Shown here: in pieces, positions 1 to 12,632 of the stretch | How the letters are laid out: each line of letters starts with the position of its first letter | Position numbering within the stretch: the stretch's first letter is position 1 | Assembly (NCBI GenBank): GCA_013368375.1 | Contig: JAACJP010000018.1 | Coordinates: 732,281 to 796,280 of the forward strand | DNA: 64,000 nt | Source: Tricholomella constricta | Lineage: Eukaryota; Basidiomycota; Agaricomycetes; Agaricales; Lyophyllaceae | Direction: 5' to 3' | Made by a program: the position numbers and the translations under genes | The notes under the pieces: model-generated | Databases searched by the model: none | The model's input: only the letters and a program-made list of their open reading frames with translations | Told to the model about the DNA's origin: nothing

Positions 1-21
1 ACGATACTGATTGTGCCTCTA

Positions 22-3000
22 GTATGAAGAGGCAATGCGTGCCATTGAATCTCTACATTCTCGACTTTGCTTGTTACACAATGTGACTCCGCCAATGTCG
101 AGTTCTCCATTCCGCTTTCATCTTCTGTCAATACCACTTCCTGCCTCCAATATTTCTGTGGATCTCACACTACTTACCCTTACCGCAACGTACCTCACAT
201 ACACACTGATCATTCTCACCGACTTCTGTTTCTCTCGGAACCTCAAGGATTTATCCACGACTCTCGATGCATTCTCACATGCACTCAGTAATAGCGAGGC
301 AACCCTCTCCACCTGGATACCATATTGTACTCTCATTCCCGCCAAACAACTGGACTCCATTCTGACCCGCGCGTACACGACCCTTACCAAATGTTGCGCG
401 ACGTGCAAATCTAATCACCAGGTGGTGTTTTCTTTGCGGATATACGCTGTGGCGTGCCTCGCTCATACGAGTACTGGAACCGTCGAGCCAAACACATTTT
501 GGGATCAAGTCGTGAGGTTTGGAGGTGCCTTCATTAAATCGCAGTCGGTTCCAGAGGAAGACGCGATGCGAATCATCCTTTCTGCCTTTTCCGATTTAGC
601 AGGCCGGCTGGAGAAGCGCAACGACGGGAGTGGCTTTCTTTCCGGAAAGGGCTTTATTGCATTCTGCGAGTACTGGATGGCGTTTGCGAAGAAGGTGAGT
701 AGCAACACCATCAAGCTGACGGGGTGAGCTGACGTTGGTCGTTTTTTTGGGCGGGAGACATTTGTCTTGTCGACCGGATTGCTGGTCTCATCCAAGGAAT
801 TTCCATGGCTGTATCGTCATCCAGCAGACAAGATTCGCCTCCTGAGAACCAAACGGCGAACGATGGGCAAGATCGACGGAGGTTCAAGAACGACGGGGAT
901 GACCTGGAAGCAGCGCGACTGTGTGCGACATTTGCACAGACTACTGCTGCGCTGGAGCAAAAAATTTCTGGTTCGTTAGCCATAAATTTGCGCAGGGCAT
1001 CCATTTCTAATATATCTGTTCTCAAGACGCATCGAAGCGAGCTCAGGAAGCAACATCGACATTGAAGGAGCCCACATCGCTCTTCCGCTTTCTGAAATTT
1101 AGAGAAGACGAGAATCCAGACCACATTCGCATATTTGGTAAAGTAGATCGAGCACTAGAACGTCTAAGGCGAGCCACTATCTCCGCTCTCGACTCCTCGA
1201 CGAGGTCCCTGCACGACAGCAGTGACCCTCTGCCATCCCTACTCGGAGAAATTGCACACGTTCTCCAGCACCAATGTGCTTCTCCAGTGAGCTCTCTCAT
1301 TCCGATTTTTCCCGTCCTCAAGGGCTTACCACCGCTACAGCAAGCCGATGCGGACGTGTTCACACGAACTCTCGACACGCTCTTCGTCCTCGCCCGTACA
1401 CAGCTAATGCTGTCTGATCCGCGGACTTATGTACCAGTTTACGATATTCTCAACAAAGCCGCCGAGCTTGTCGAGCCTCGCATCTCTGACGACGCAATCG
1501 ACGCCCCCAACTACATCCGCTGCATCTCTGGCGCCTTCCACAATATCGCGGGGACGTTGTACCAAGGCGGGAGGCACGGTTCTGCGATTGGGTTTCTAAA
1601 AGACGCGTGTGCACTGGGGCTGAAGGCGCTCAAGACGCGGCGGAAAAATCTGAGTGAAGCAACGAAGGAAAAGGACGGAAGGACGGAAGAGGGGTGGAAG
1701 CAGCTGGAAGAACAGCTGTACCGAAGATGGGAGCTACTTGGGGTCTGCTTTATGAAGATTGGTGATCGAAAGGTGAGTCGGTGCGTTTTTGAAACCTGGC
1801 CATAGTCTCACTCACAGAGATACATTTTTAGGAAGCCCTGGAGGCATTTCGGCATTGCATCAACACATTCCCTTACTCAACATCCGGCTTCACGGAGCGA
1901 GCGGGCCAGGCTAGCCACTCAATTCTCTTCAATCTTTCGAGCGGAACGAAGCAGCTTGCGACCATCATTGACCGAGTGAGCCATCTTAGCGCCTGCGAAC
2001 TCCTTATGGTGCCCGCTGCAGTGTCGTTGGTCTCAATAGAGGTGGTCGATCCGGGGGTTATTGGCGCGCTTCTCGAGCGGCAGATCGACAGTCTTGAGAT
2101 AAGCAGATGGAAGGAGGGTATGCCGGCAATCACTGCACATCTTTTGAAGGATGCTTTGAAGGTTTACGGGCCGAATATGCCTGTAAGGCGTGCCCGTATG
2201 TTTGTGAAATGCATGGACTTCATGTATCATGCCGGTCCAAGCATCATGACGGGCATTGGGAGTTCGGATGATATAGGAAATGAGGTCGACGTGCTTCTTC
2301 AAAGCAAGGCGAGTCTTTTGGCCTCATTGATTCTTGTTCGTGAGCTGAAGGTCCTTCTTCCATCAGGACTTTGGGCAAGATGTCGGTTTGGCTGGATTTT
2401 GTATACAGTATCGCGCTGCGGCACATCTCTGGCGCGCACTTCATGCTCATCGACGAATTGACGCGAAGCAAAGCACATTGATTACTCACCATTCAGAGGA
2501 GGCGTGTAAGTTGCTCAAGACGGCTCTCAGCGGGGCTTCTGAGCCAAAGAGTGCCAGAAAGTCGTCCCCGAAGCAGATTGTTGCGCCCAAGAAGGCAGCA
2601 CTTGGCCCACCGACTAGGCAGCGTTCGACAAGGAAGGCGGTCGTCACTCGTGAGCCTGTTACGCCAAAGCCCAAACCTCGGAATGGTTCGTCCTTCCCTC
2701 TTCTCGGGCTTTCTCGATCCTAATTGGTTTTGATAGCTCTCCAGCCTGTATCGTTGAATGTGCAGACGCCGCCACGACAGGCTGGAAGCGGAAGGTCGGC
2801 CGTTGTATTCGATGACCTTGAGAAGTTTCTGGCCCTCCTGCGTTAGTTTGTGGCTCTTGGAAATGATCCATGTTCTAATGTTGTGATTTTGCAGAACTGA
2901 CGGCTCGAATATCCGGCTTGCTTGCACTCGTACTTCCGAAGGTGCATTTGTTGGATGTGTCAAGGAAAATATGCGATCATCAGCTTGGGATACAGAGTGA

Positions 3001-6000
3001 TGGTCAGTTATGCTGCACTGCACTTCGATGGGCCGTTGTAATAACCGAAAGTATCCAGGTTATATCATCAGTTCGGTGGACCTGGCATACGAATATGTCA
3101 AGCTTGGGAAGACTCGGCGTGCAGCGACAATTTTCAACCAGGCTCTGAACGCCGTCAGAAGCGGCAAGGCATCGGATGAGGCCTGTACGTCGTTTTTCTT
3201 GCGCTTCGCGGAGTCATTGGCGATGGCCGAGGATGTCTCGAGAAGGTGACTTCCTTTGCCTGCTGGACTTCACCTGAGGTACTGATAACCTTTTCAGTTC
3301 GAGTGTCTATTGTGAAGCTCTTAGCGTCTCAGGAAGACTCGACATTGAGGAGAAGGGGCTCCCAACGATTCAGCGCGTTCGCACACGAGTAGCCCGCCTC
3401 GAACGGGCCGCACTCGCTTCTCATGTGTTTTCTCTGATTCAATATTCAAAAGTGCGTAAATATGTCCTTCGTGACGCGTCAGGCTTTGATTTCATTTCAG
3501 ACGGACGTCACTGCTACCCTCGACGGCATGTTGCAATCTCTTCGATTATGGAACAGGGCGGTCGACACCCTCAGTCGTTTAAATCCGCAACCTTCGACGT
3601 CTCCAACCACGGCGGATGACAATCCATTTCAAATGTCAAGCTTAAAAGATGCACTGCCGACGGACACTCCTGATGGACTTCCAAAGGAACTGCCTCCGCC
3701 TAAGAAAACTTTTTCTCGCCGGGCATCTATGGATGGCTTAGAGTGGCGGATATCTGAAGGCCTACTGGCCACGCTCTTCTCGCTTAGCCAGGTGTATCTT
3801 GATCGGGGCTCAGCACGTGAAGCGGAGTACTTTGCACAGCAAGCGCAAGATCTGGCCGATTCTCTCAATGCCCCCACCATGGTCAGCCGTGCGCTGGCGA
3901 AGAAGGCCGAGGTCCAGTTGTACCAAGGCAACTTCGATGCGAGCCTCGATTGCTTGACGCAGGCTGCTGCGCTATTGGAGAATACGCCAGGTTTCGAGAA
4001 CGTTGATGTGCGACGGCTGCATGGAATCTACAACGAGCGACTGGCGTATACTATGGACGCCAACGAGCTATATGAAGAGAGTATGAGTATGATTGAAGAA
4101 CTTGATCAAACCTTCAAGCAGTTTGATGGACTTGTTTTCGGGTATGTCATCGTCATTATTATTCGTACCATTCCTTCCAAATCACCGTTGACACGAGCGA
4201 TAGACGGAAGTCCATTGGCTATTCGCCGATATCTAAGAAAACGAAGGAGGTCGTACTACCCGAACTGCTTGCGGCTGTTCTACGTCAACGGAGTGCGTCA
4301 AGTTTATATTGTTGTGTCCGCCAGCTTACCTCCAGAAAGTCTGGCTTCTACGTGACAGCGACGTCCAGGACTATACGGCTTTCCTCGACATTTTCCTGTC
4401 GCTTCCCCATTCTTCCCGAACAAAGGTCAGTTGCGCGTACGCTCTCTGCTTCATCCTATCTAATCATCACATACCAACAAGGCGGAAGAGAATGCTCTCA
4501 TGGCAAAACTCACCTTACATGCCGTGTACAGCCGTTTCCGTGGAGACATGTTCTTGAGCTCCCTAGCCGAATCCAGTAAGTCCTTAAACCCTCTGAAGTC
4601 TCTATTTGTCACATTCATTTGTGAACAGCGATTGCGCTGCCAATGGGTATGTCGAGCAAGACGGAGGTCACCCTCACTCCTCCCACCCAAGACATCCTGA
4701 CGACCTTAGATGCCGCCGAGAAATTATACTGGGAAAACCTTATGCTCATCGGTAAAAGAGGGAACGTCACCGACGTGCGAGATGCTATCGTTTCGTTGGC
4801 TCTGGTACAAGCATTTCAAACGTCCCTTGGGAACTCTAATGGTGATGGCCCGAGCCTTGCGGCATGTCTTCTCGGTCAGTCATCAAATGGTTATTGAGAG
4901 CCCTAACACTGACTCTCAATTTTAATAGATGCCGCAGCTGCAATCACTCTTCGGCGTGAAATGCTGGAAACGATTGAGCACAAATTCCCCTCGGAGTCCG
5001 GCGACGATATCAAGTGGCCTCTTATAGGGCCTGATGGATCACCTCAACCGCGACTCAAGGAGGCCAGTCCCCGCTTTTCACTGGATGATGTGTTGAACTC
5101 CGACGATGGCGACCACTCGGACCGGGATGAGGGTTCTCTCAAGGAGTACTGGGCGTCCATTCGGAGGAGATATCATTCTCAAAGTCTTGATTACTCTTCG
5201 TCGTCATCGCCGCAGACGAGCCAACTTCCATCAGATTGGACAGTCGTGCACATCAATGTCACTGAAGACAAGGGCACCCTTTTTATTACGCGACAGGAAT
5301 GTGGAGATGCAGCTCGTTCGCCGTTGATATTCTGTGTACCTTTGAAGGGGCGACGAGATAACGGGGGGGATGAAGAAGGTCATCTAACGTTCGAGGATGC
5401 CGTCGAGGAGCTGAAGGAGATCGTGAGACTCAGTGACGAAGGTACGAAAGCTGCTGTGCGCGTTAAAGCTGAGGATCAAGAAGCTAGGGCTGCGTGGTGG
5501 AAGGAGCGCGGAGAGCTTGATACAAGGCTGCGAGAACTGTTGGAAAACGTCGAGTTCTGTTGGTTAGGTGCTTTCAAGGTATTACAACTGTTCGCTTCCA
5601 GGTTCCGGAGCTAATCGATGAATTTTAGACCATTCTAAGCCCTAGGCCAAACCTCACGCCAGAGCTCGTATCAGACCTTCGAGCGCAATTTGAGAAGGTC
5701 TTCCACCGAAGTCTTCACGTGCAGGATAAGAAGACGAAAGTGCGACCTGGAACCCACAAAAAGAGCGCTTCCCAAAGCCAGAACCCGGGTCCATCCCAGG
5801 TCACTTTCGACGATGCCCTTTTGGAATGTTTCTCCACGCTTTCTCCAAAATGCCGCGACGAGGAACTCGAAGATCTAGTATACTTCATCCTGGATCTCTA
5901 CCAATTTCACGGAGTACCGGTCGCGATTGCCGAGGTGGACATTATCCAAGTCGTTATCGACCTTCGTGCCGTTCTTGAGGACCATGTACAGAAGCTCTCT

Positions 6001-6887
6001 CGTAGAAAGGTCCAAAAGGCGGACGACGAGCATCTGTTCCTGGTCCTCGACAAGAATCTTCAGGGATTGCCTTGGGAAAGCATCCCGATTTTGAGGGGTC
6101 GCAGTGTCAGCCGAATTCCGAGCGTCGATTTTTTGCATGACAGGGTTCTCTTCGCGAAATGGAAACGTGAGGCACTCGGTGCTGACGATGTCGCGCCCCA
6201 CAAGGGTGCCGTCGTTGACCCTCGCAAGGGATATTATATCCTGAATCCCAGCAGCGATCTTGGTAGGACGGAGGAACGGTTCAAGGGCTGGGTCAACGAC
6301 ATGGAGAAGGCTGGCTGGGATGGCATCATTGGTCGTGCACCTAGTGAACAGCAGTTCCTCAATGCGTTGCAGAACCAGGATCTAGTGGTGTACGTGCTCT
6401 GCCTTGGGTCGTGTTCTCATTCCTGATAGGCCATCTTCCAGGTATTTCGGGCATGGGGGTGGAGAGCAGTATGTCCGCTCTCATAAAATTCGAAACTTGC
6501 CAACATGTGCCGCAACAATGCTTTGGGGCTGCTCTTCCGGCGCGTTGCGTGAGATGGGCGATTTTGATAGGGTTGGAACGCCCTATAATTATATGCTCGC
6601 TGGATGGTACGTGTATCTTCTTTCAATACAACAGCAATCCCGAAACTCTGCCTTTCAGTCCGTGCCTTGTCGCGAATCTATGGGACGTCACCGACAGGGA
6701 CATCGATAAATTCACGCTGGCTGTGTTTGATAGGCTCGGATTGACGGCGGGTGGGATCAAGCAATGGGGGCGACGTGACGGGCTGGTTTCTATTGTGGAT
6801 GCCGTCGGGAAATCGCGGGACTCATGCAAGCTCAAGTATCTGACTGGGGCAGCACCTGTTGTATATGGAATTCCTTTTTATCTATAG
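22..6887 (+). CDS. ESP1: Separase (peptidase C50), 3' part of gene
   Basis: Separase cleaves the kleisin subunit of cohesin at anaphase onset. The C-terminal exons carry the C50 signature: the catalytic His lies in FGHGGGEQYVR (His codon 6452-6454) and the catalytic Cys in TMLWGCSSG (Cys codon 6530-6532). A typical end follows, with VANLWDVTDRDIDKF near 6675-6710, and the stop is at 6885-6887. The first 5.5 kb encode a long helical region, consistent with the superhelical N-terminal arm of separases. Many short introns interrupt it, for example one from 694 to about 796 and one just before the FGHGGG motif. The first visible exon opens after an acceptor near position 21 with no start codon in frame, so the 5' end lies outside the window. 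About 2,000 residues are visible, within the large fungal separase range. The catalytic block looks intact. Identification is strong; internal exon borders are approximate. Confidence 0.93.
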
Positions 6888-7348
6888 ACCCTGAAGCATC
6901 GAGTGGACAACAAGTTCTGAAGGGCATGGACATGTACTCGTAATTTTTTGACGTACTTGGATCTCATACCATGGCTCCTGCACTGCACGACTAAGCCTGC
7001 ACGTTTCTATTGAATCCGCTGTGGGTCAGGCTTTGGCCCGAAGATATGTGAGATAATATAGTTTGTTCTCAAGATGTATAATCCGGCATTCGAACCCGAC
7101 CATCCACCTTGTACTTCCCAGATGACTTTCATAGCCACGCTAACGGCAGGAAGAAGTAGGCTCCCTGGGAGGGCGATCTGGATATACTGAACCTTGCCAT
7201 GAGCGCTGAGGCGCACCCTGGCTCTTGGTATGAACTAGCAGAAGAGTCATAAACATTATTGGTCTGAACTGTTCAACTAGATAGGGACTCACGTCGTCCA
7301 TTTTATGCTATAAGTATAATCGGAAATATCACGCTCATCTGTATGCTA
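6888..7348. other. Intergenic, convergent 3' ends
   Basis: This stretch lies between the stop codons of separase (+) and the DUF6535-like gene (-). I see no coding signature, RNA gene or repeat. It presumably holds the two 3' UTRs. Confidence 0.5.
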
Positions 7349-9559
7349 TCAGTCTGTATATTTCGAAGGTATAGTATTCACGAGATTTTTCCATTCCCTC
7401 TCATCAAAGTCCAAGCCAAGGTCGATCCATCCAAGTTCTTTGCGCATACGCGATATGCCCCCCATCTCAGCAACATACTTGTCCAAAGTCCGAACCAAAG
7501 AAAGCGCATGCTGAAACTCCGGAAACGTGGTCCACAGGCGCTGTGAACCTGGGTTCCTGCGGAATACCGTGACCATGCCAGATACGCATAGTTGTACGCG
7601 GAACTTGCGCTGTTCCAGTTCCTTGGATTGTCCGAGCCACTTTTCGTACTCCTCCATCATGGCAAACGACCACTTTGGTGCGTGCTCGTGAGCGCCTGGT
7701 TGCCAGTCTCCTAAGAGATGATTGATAATGTCCCAGATGTCGACAGCTTTTTCAATTGATGAGACGTCATGCGAGAAATATGTTTTCAAGCATGATAGAA
7801 ATTGCCTCAGTAGATCGGGTGGGACAGAAGCAGGGAGATATGATGAGGACCCATCGGAAACCTTGTGTAATACATGGAGTGACGGGTCAAACCATAGTAT
7901 GCCGACGGTATTCGTGATGCGGATCTGGGATTCGAGGTTGTAGATTTCGAGACTCGGATGTGTGTGGACATAGAAACCAAGCACAATCGTCGAAAGGATC
8001 TCCCTTCTCGTCTGAGCATTGTACGGGGACCTTGGATCGTCCAAAAGCTCATGAAAGTGACCCGCAAAATCAGGATAGGTCTCGCTGACTGCTTGGACTG
8101 CGGCAGAGCTCTCTAAGTCACGAAAACAGTGGTATATCGGGTACACGACGTCCACGCTCTGCGTGAAAGTCTTGTGGATCCAACTCAGGCCGTGCACCAG
8201 GTCACCTCCATCCTGTATTTCCAGTGGCATCCCAAACCGAATTTTGGTGGCGTCGCGCATATGCCGCCAGTGAATGTCGAAATCCGTCCAGTTAGAATCA
8301 TGAAGCGACGTCCATAGCCTTGCGAGGCGAGCAGAGCTGCGCCGCATCGACCAAACAAACCTCTGTGGAACGAGATCCACCAAAGTTAAGCTAACGCGAT
8401 GGAAGGCCCAGGATTGTGGCGACTTGAATGGGCATTGCGCAATGCGAAGATTGGAGATCGGAGTAATGATGTATTGAAGAGTTGGTGCGATCGTCGTGAT
8501 GACGAGAAAGAGCAGCACAAGGCCCACCGCCGTGATGATGAAAGTAGCGACTACAGTATTCAACGACAGCAGAAGATCGAGAAGGCCAGCGAAGAACAGA
8601 ATGAGCGCAGTTTGCAGCAGTAGGGGCAGCAAAGATAAGATCTCAGGTACACCCCATGCCACGAAACCTTCATGCCGCATCTGTCGCAATGCGACCCCAC
8701 CCTTGTAGGAAAGTGTCGTCTCTCGCTGATATTCGCGAAGCCATTGCATGCACAGGATGCCGATGAGAACAGTGGCTAAGCTCAGGGTAAGACTGAGAAA
8801 CCAGAACACGTTCACCCGCACGACAGATGGTGATGGCGTAAAAGGTTCCGGTGATAGATTGGAAATGGTGACGTTGCCAAGACCAGCGCTCCGTAGCTGT
8901 TGAGATATCTGGGCAAGGGCATGAAGAGTGAGGTCATTCGGATCCTCTGTGAGCCACTGATACGACTCGATGGTGAAAGCTGTCACTGCCGCAGAGAAAA
9001 GACCTGCCTAGCAGTCGTAAGACGTAGCATGGAATCAACGAGGTTTGTATCTTACAAAAATCAATAACTTGTCGACCTCTTCCCGCCACGCGTCACACAT
9101 GTCTTTGTCGTATTTCTTCACTAGTTTGTGACAATTTTCCCATGGGTCTCCAGTCTTTGGAACTCTATGTTGATAGGCATCTCCACAACGCCACGGCTGA
9201 TTCTGACCATGACAATTTCTAGTGAGCAATACAGATAAAAAGCTGGACAATATACGCACTGGGCGCACCTTATCCTCTTCGGAATGATCATCTCTTCCAG
9301 AGAGTCGGATAAACTGTTCAACAGAATTTCGCATGATAAATTGAAGATATATGGTGCACAGGTAAACTGCAGAGACATACAGATGCGTCCGACCTATGCT
9401 CCGCGAGGCTACTTGTCGCCTTGAAAACAGGTATTCAATGTCAGTCATCCTCCCAGAAAGATGTAGATGAACACACGTTCGGCCCAGACGATAGATGGTG
9501 CTCCGTCGAGGATTCATTTTGGGGACCGGAGATAAAAGAGAGGGTACTATCGGACTCAC
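7349..9559 (-). CDS. DUF6535-like multi-pass membrane protein
   Basis: This is a basidiomycete-type protein of unknown function. The main exon (9007 down to the stop at 7349) begins AGLFSAAVTAFTIESYQWL, followed by a hydrophobic hairpin and two more membrane segments (near 8600-8820), then a long soluble C-terminal region. The preceding exon ends at 9056 (donor GTAAG) and encodes a GDPWE...DKDMCDAWREEVDKLL block. The pairing 'DPWE...W..EVD.LL-F-AGLFSA..T.F' is what I know as the DUF6535 domain, which is greatly expanded in Agaricomycetes. The exon join is in phase 0. N-terminal exons upstream of about 9240 are not resolved; the outer limit given is where the reading frame remains open. Family assignment is from memory of the motif, not a search. 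No function is known to me. Confidence 0.72.
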
Positions 9560-9824
9560 CCGCAGATTTGTCCATTCTCATGCGACAGAAAGACTACTGT
9601 AGCTTGGTATCGAGTGCTAGCTGGATGTCTTACACCTGAACGAAGCTGGATGCTGGGATATCCTATGAAGAGAATAAAAATACAGCGAGTTCCGACATAC
9701 TCGGAACAAAGGGTACCATGGAGACTGCCCAAGAAGCCAAGATCTTCATCATTTGATGGAGTGTGAAGACAGGTTGGAAAGAAATAAGACTCAGAGAGGA
9801 CAGAGCAGAGCGGAGAAGTCATTG

Positions 9825-10308
9825 GAAGAGGCCGATAGTCCACCAGGAGGTGGGGATACGGTCCTCAGGGGTTTGATCCTTCTTTTCCGATCGGGCTCAA
9901 TGCCGGTGCGAGGAGCAAACCATGAACGAGGGTTAAGGTTCTCCTTCTTAACAGCTGGAAGATAATCCGATCAGGGCTGGAAAATAGAAATAAAGCGAGT
10001 GGTTGGGGGTGTTTAAAATTCAATGGAGGCGCGGTAGTGACGATGGCGTCGGCGAAAAAGTACAGCGACATCATGAGGACACCCGGCCAAAAGGGCCAAT
10101 AGCGAGGCGACGGGCGGGTGGTATAGAGCTCGGGGTCTTTGAATGACAGAGCATAGTACGAGACTAGAGGAAACTCCTCGCTGTTTTCGATGCCGAACGC
10201 GGGACCATTCTTGCCAGTGACGAGGGAGGGCGCGATTAAAGTGGACGTGTTACTGTAGTGCAAGTCAGAAACCATTATGTCACTGATAGAACTGACTGAT
10301 TCCCCGGG
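9825..10308 (-). pseudogene. Inverted partial copy of the OPT transporter gene
   Basis: On the minus strand this segment matches the OPT gene at 33421-33894. Both encode nearly the same run, for example EEFPLxSYxALSFKDPELY and TRPSPRYWxxWPGVLMM, and both include the intron that ends TTTTCCAG in the parent. Homology stops abruptly after GACTATCGGCCTCTTCC (9825) and begins around GGGGAATCAGTCAGTTCT (about 10303). It contains less than one quarter of the transporter and has no start or stop of its own, so it cannot be functional as a transporter. Because the intron is present, it arose by DNA duplication rather than retroposition. The sequence is already clearly diverged from the parent. Confidence 0.9.
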
Positions 10309-10577
10309 AAAGGATCGCAAATTTGGATCGATATAGGATACAGATGTCAATTGTAAGACCTAGTTTTCTGATATCTAAGAGTCTAAGTGAGTCTGTGTGG
10401 CATCTACGCGCGACGGTATTCTGCGGTCGCGATCACACCTTTGGTCGAAAATTATGCTATAGACACTATTTACTACTAAACAAGTGCACAGTGTACGTAG
10501 ACTAATTACTAGAATAAGTACATAATCAATTCTCCAGATATGGAGGAGGACTGCTCGTATTCCAATCCAAAATTACT

Positions 10578-12385
10578 CTAGGACTGCTCTCTGGTCAGCT
10601 CTGCAACCCTTCCTCGTAGCTCTGCCACGGACGGGCTACTTTCTCCAGTTTCTACAAGCTGCCTGTTGAGCGCGCTCACCAATTTCTCGAGCCTCTGCAT
10701 ACGGCTGCGCAACGCTCCCCCTCCGACCACGGCTACTCCGCTGCTACTATCGTGGCTTTGGGGAAGTGAAACTGGATCGAGATCGGAGGACCGCTGGTGG
10801 TTCACGGCGAGCCCAGAGCTTAGTGCGTTTCTCTCCGAAAATTTTGGCTTGTGCTGTCCTGTCACATTACCTGAAAAGTCGGGACTTGGGACCAAGGGTG
10901 TGAAGGGTCGGACGGTGAAGGGGTCAGACACTGCATGATTGAGATGAGTTGCCATATGACCGAGACATGCGAGGAATAAAAATACCTATTTCTCTAGCAG
11001 GTGAATCTGCCTCCTTGAGGGTTGTGTGCTTGAAGAGTCTTTTTCGGTGCAGAACTAAAAATATCAACAGGATGAGTATTACAATGCCACCGACGATGCC
11101 ACCCGCGATGGGTCCCGCTGCGCTTGGTTTAGAGGTAGAACTGGAGTCCGAGTTATCGGAAGGAAGGAGGAGTGTAGGGTCTGTGGGGTCTGAACTTGTT
11201 GTCGAGCTGGGCAAGATGGTGTCCAGCGTGACACTAGGGTTGATGATTCCCAAGCTTGCTTTGGCGGAATCTGTCGAGTCCTTTGTTGTTGAGGAAGATT
11301 GCAAGGGTGACGTCGCTGGTGAAGAAGAAGATGTAATGTCGGAGGGTCTCGTCGAGGGTGAAGGCGACGGCGGTAAAGGGGAGGAGGTAGGCGAGGGTAG
11401 GTTCACTGTGGTGACTTCAGTGGGCAATTTGACATAGTTGAGCCAGGGGCCTGTGCCATTTCCAGCGAAGCCAACGGCAGAACCCCAGGAGGAATCATCG
11501 AACGACAGAGTTTCGAAGTTTACGGGGACGTCTTTTGTGGCGCGCCAGCCCTTGTCCGAACCGAGCATGGCCGTCGATCCATCGGATTGGGCAATTTGGA
11601 TCGCGACGAGAAGGTCTTTGCTTGTGCGGACTGCGAAGGCAATGGGGCCTGAACCGAGAGAAACATGGTATCTCTGCGCTGTCCACCAATCAGCGTGAGA
11701 TCCAATTAATTGCCCGTTGATGTAGAGCGAATAACCCCTCTCGGCGGTTATGAGGATGTCTGCAGAGATAGCGGAAGTCCCAGATGGCGGTGCATACGTC
11801 CTGCGGAAGGCGCGATCTCCTGCAGGAGCATGAGGAAGGTTATGCTCCAATGTCCAAATCCACTGCGACGTGGTTCGAAAGGTACGCGCGAGCGCAACAT
11901 CGGCCTGGCGCTTATAGAGCGTCGAATCCATCGCTGGGTTCGTAAAAGAGAGCATACCGGTGTTGAACTCCGATGAGGCAGAAACTGACCCAGCGTCTGT
12001 TTCGATTTGGGCCAGCCAGAAATAACGAGTGTGTGATGAGAGGGCTGGACCAGTATAATCAATCAAGCGTTGCCTGTTGTGGTGAACAACCCCACTGTTC
12101 CATACGTCGTCGGCGCCTGCGTGGTGCCTTGAGATAACGAGTCGGTAAGAAGTCTGGATAACTTCATGCGCCGAAGACGACAAAGTCCAAGAAAAACAAG
12201 GTTTTGTTTCTAAATGATCAGGTGGAACGCCTCGAAGGTTCAATATGCTGGGCTGGGCGGCTTGCGAGGATATGAGGTGTATGTGTTAAATTACATCTGG
12301 GACAGCGTACCTGCATCAAAGGCTTCGCACTGGCTCGCGTACGTTGTCAGAGTGAAGAATATAGCCCAATACACTCCTAATGACA
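10578..12385 (-). CDS. Cell-surface protein with rhamnosidase N-terminal-like module
   Basis: Three exons fit: 12385-12311, 12260-10986 and 10930-10578. Exon 1 gives a signal peptide (MSLGVYWAIFFTLTTYASQC). Exon 2 encodes a fibronectin-like stretch (LETKPCFSWTLSS...YRLVIS...ARYFW-type) and then a jelly-roll-like module (ISADILITAERGYSLYINGQ...) resembling the N-terminal domains of bacterial alpha-L-rhamnosidases (GH78). A Ser/Thr/Pro-rich stalk follows, then one membrane helix (AGPIAGGIVGGIVILILLIF) and basic residues. Exon 3 encodes a cytoplasmic tail with a short heptad-like end (MQRLEKLVSALNRQLVE). The GH78 catalytic (alpha/alpha)6 barrel is absent, so it is more likely a surface lectin or sensor than an enzyme. 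The start was chosen because it is the only in-frame Met that yields a signal peptide. The promoter side abuts the decayed esterase copy at 12633. Confidence 0.7.
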
Positions 12386-12632
12386 TGCAAATGATTAAGC
12401 GTTTGTCGACGGGGACCCAAGTGAGGCTCACCTTGCATCATGGGCGTAAGCGAAGATATCGATGTTGCGTCCTTTGAGCTGTCCTTCTTTGTCAACACAT
12501 ACATTCATCAGAGAATTGGCAAAAGGGACAGACCAGCTTCCGACACCACCAATCTGATTTGATGTCACCAAAACAATGATGACCAGCTGTCACCGGATAT
12601 TTGTGCGCGAAATTTATTCAATAAGTATGCCT

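Noticed and set aside
12386..12632. Extra upstream coding exon for the rhamnosidase-like surface gene (open frame near 12430-12590)
   Set aside because: The Met at 12385 already gives a signal peptide; adding upstream sequence would bury it. The open frame is more likely 5' UTR or leftover of the esterase relic.
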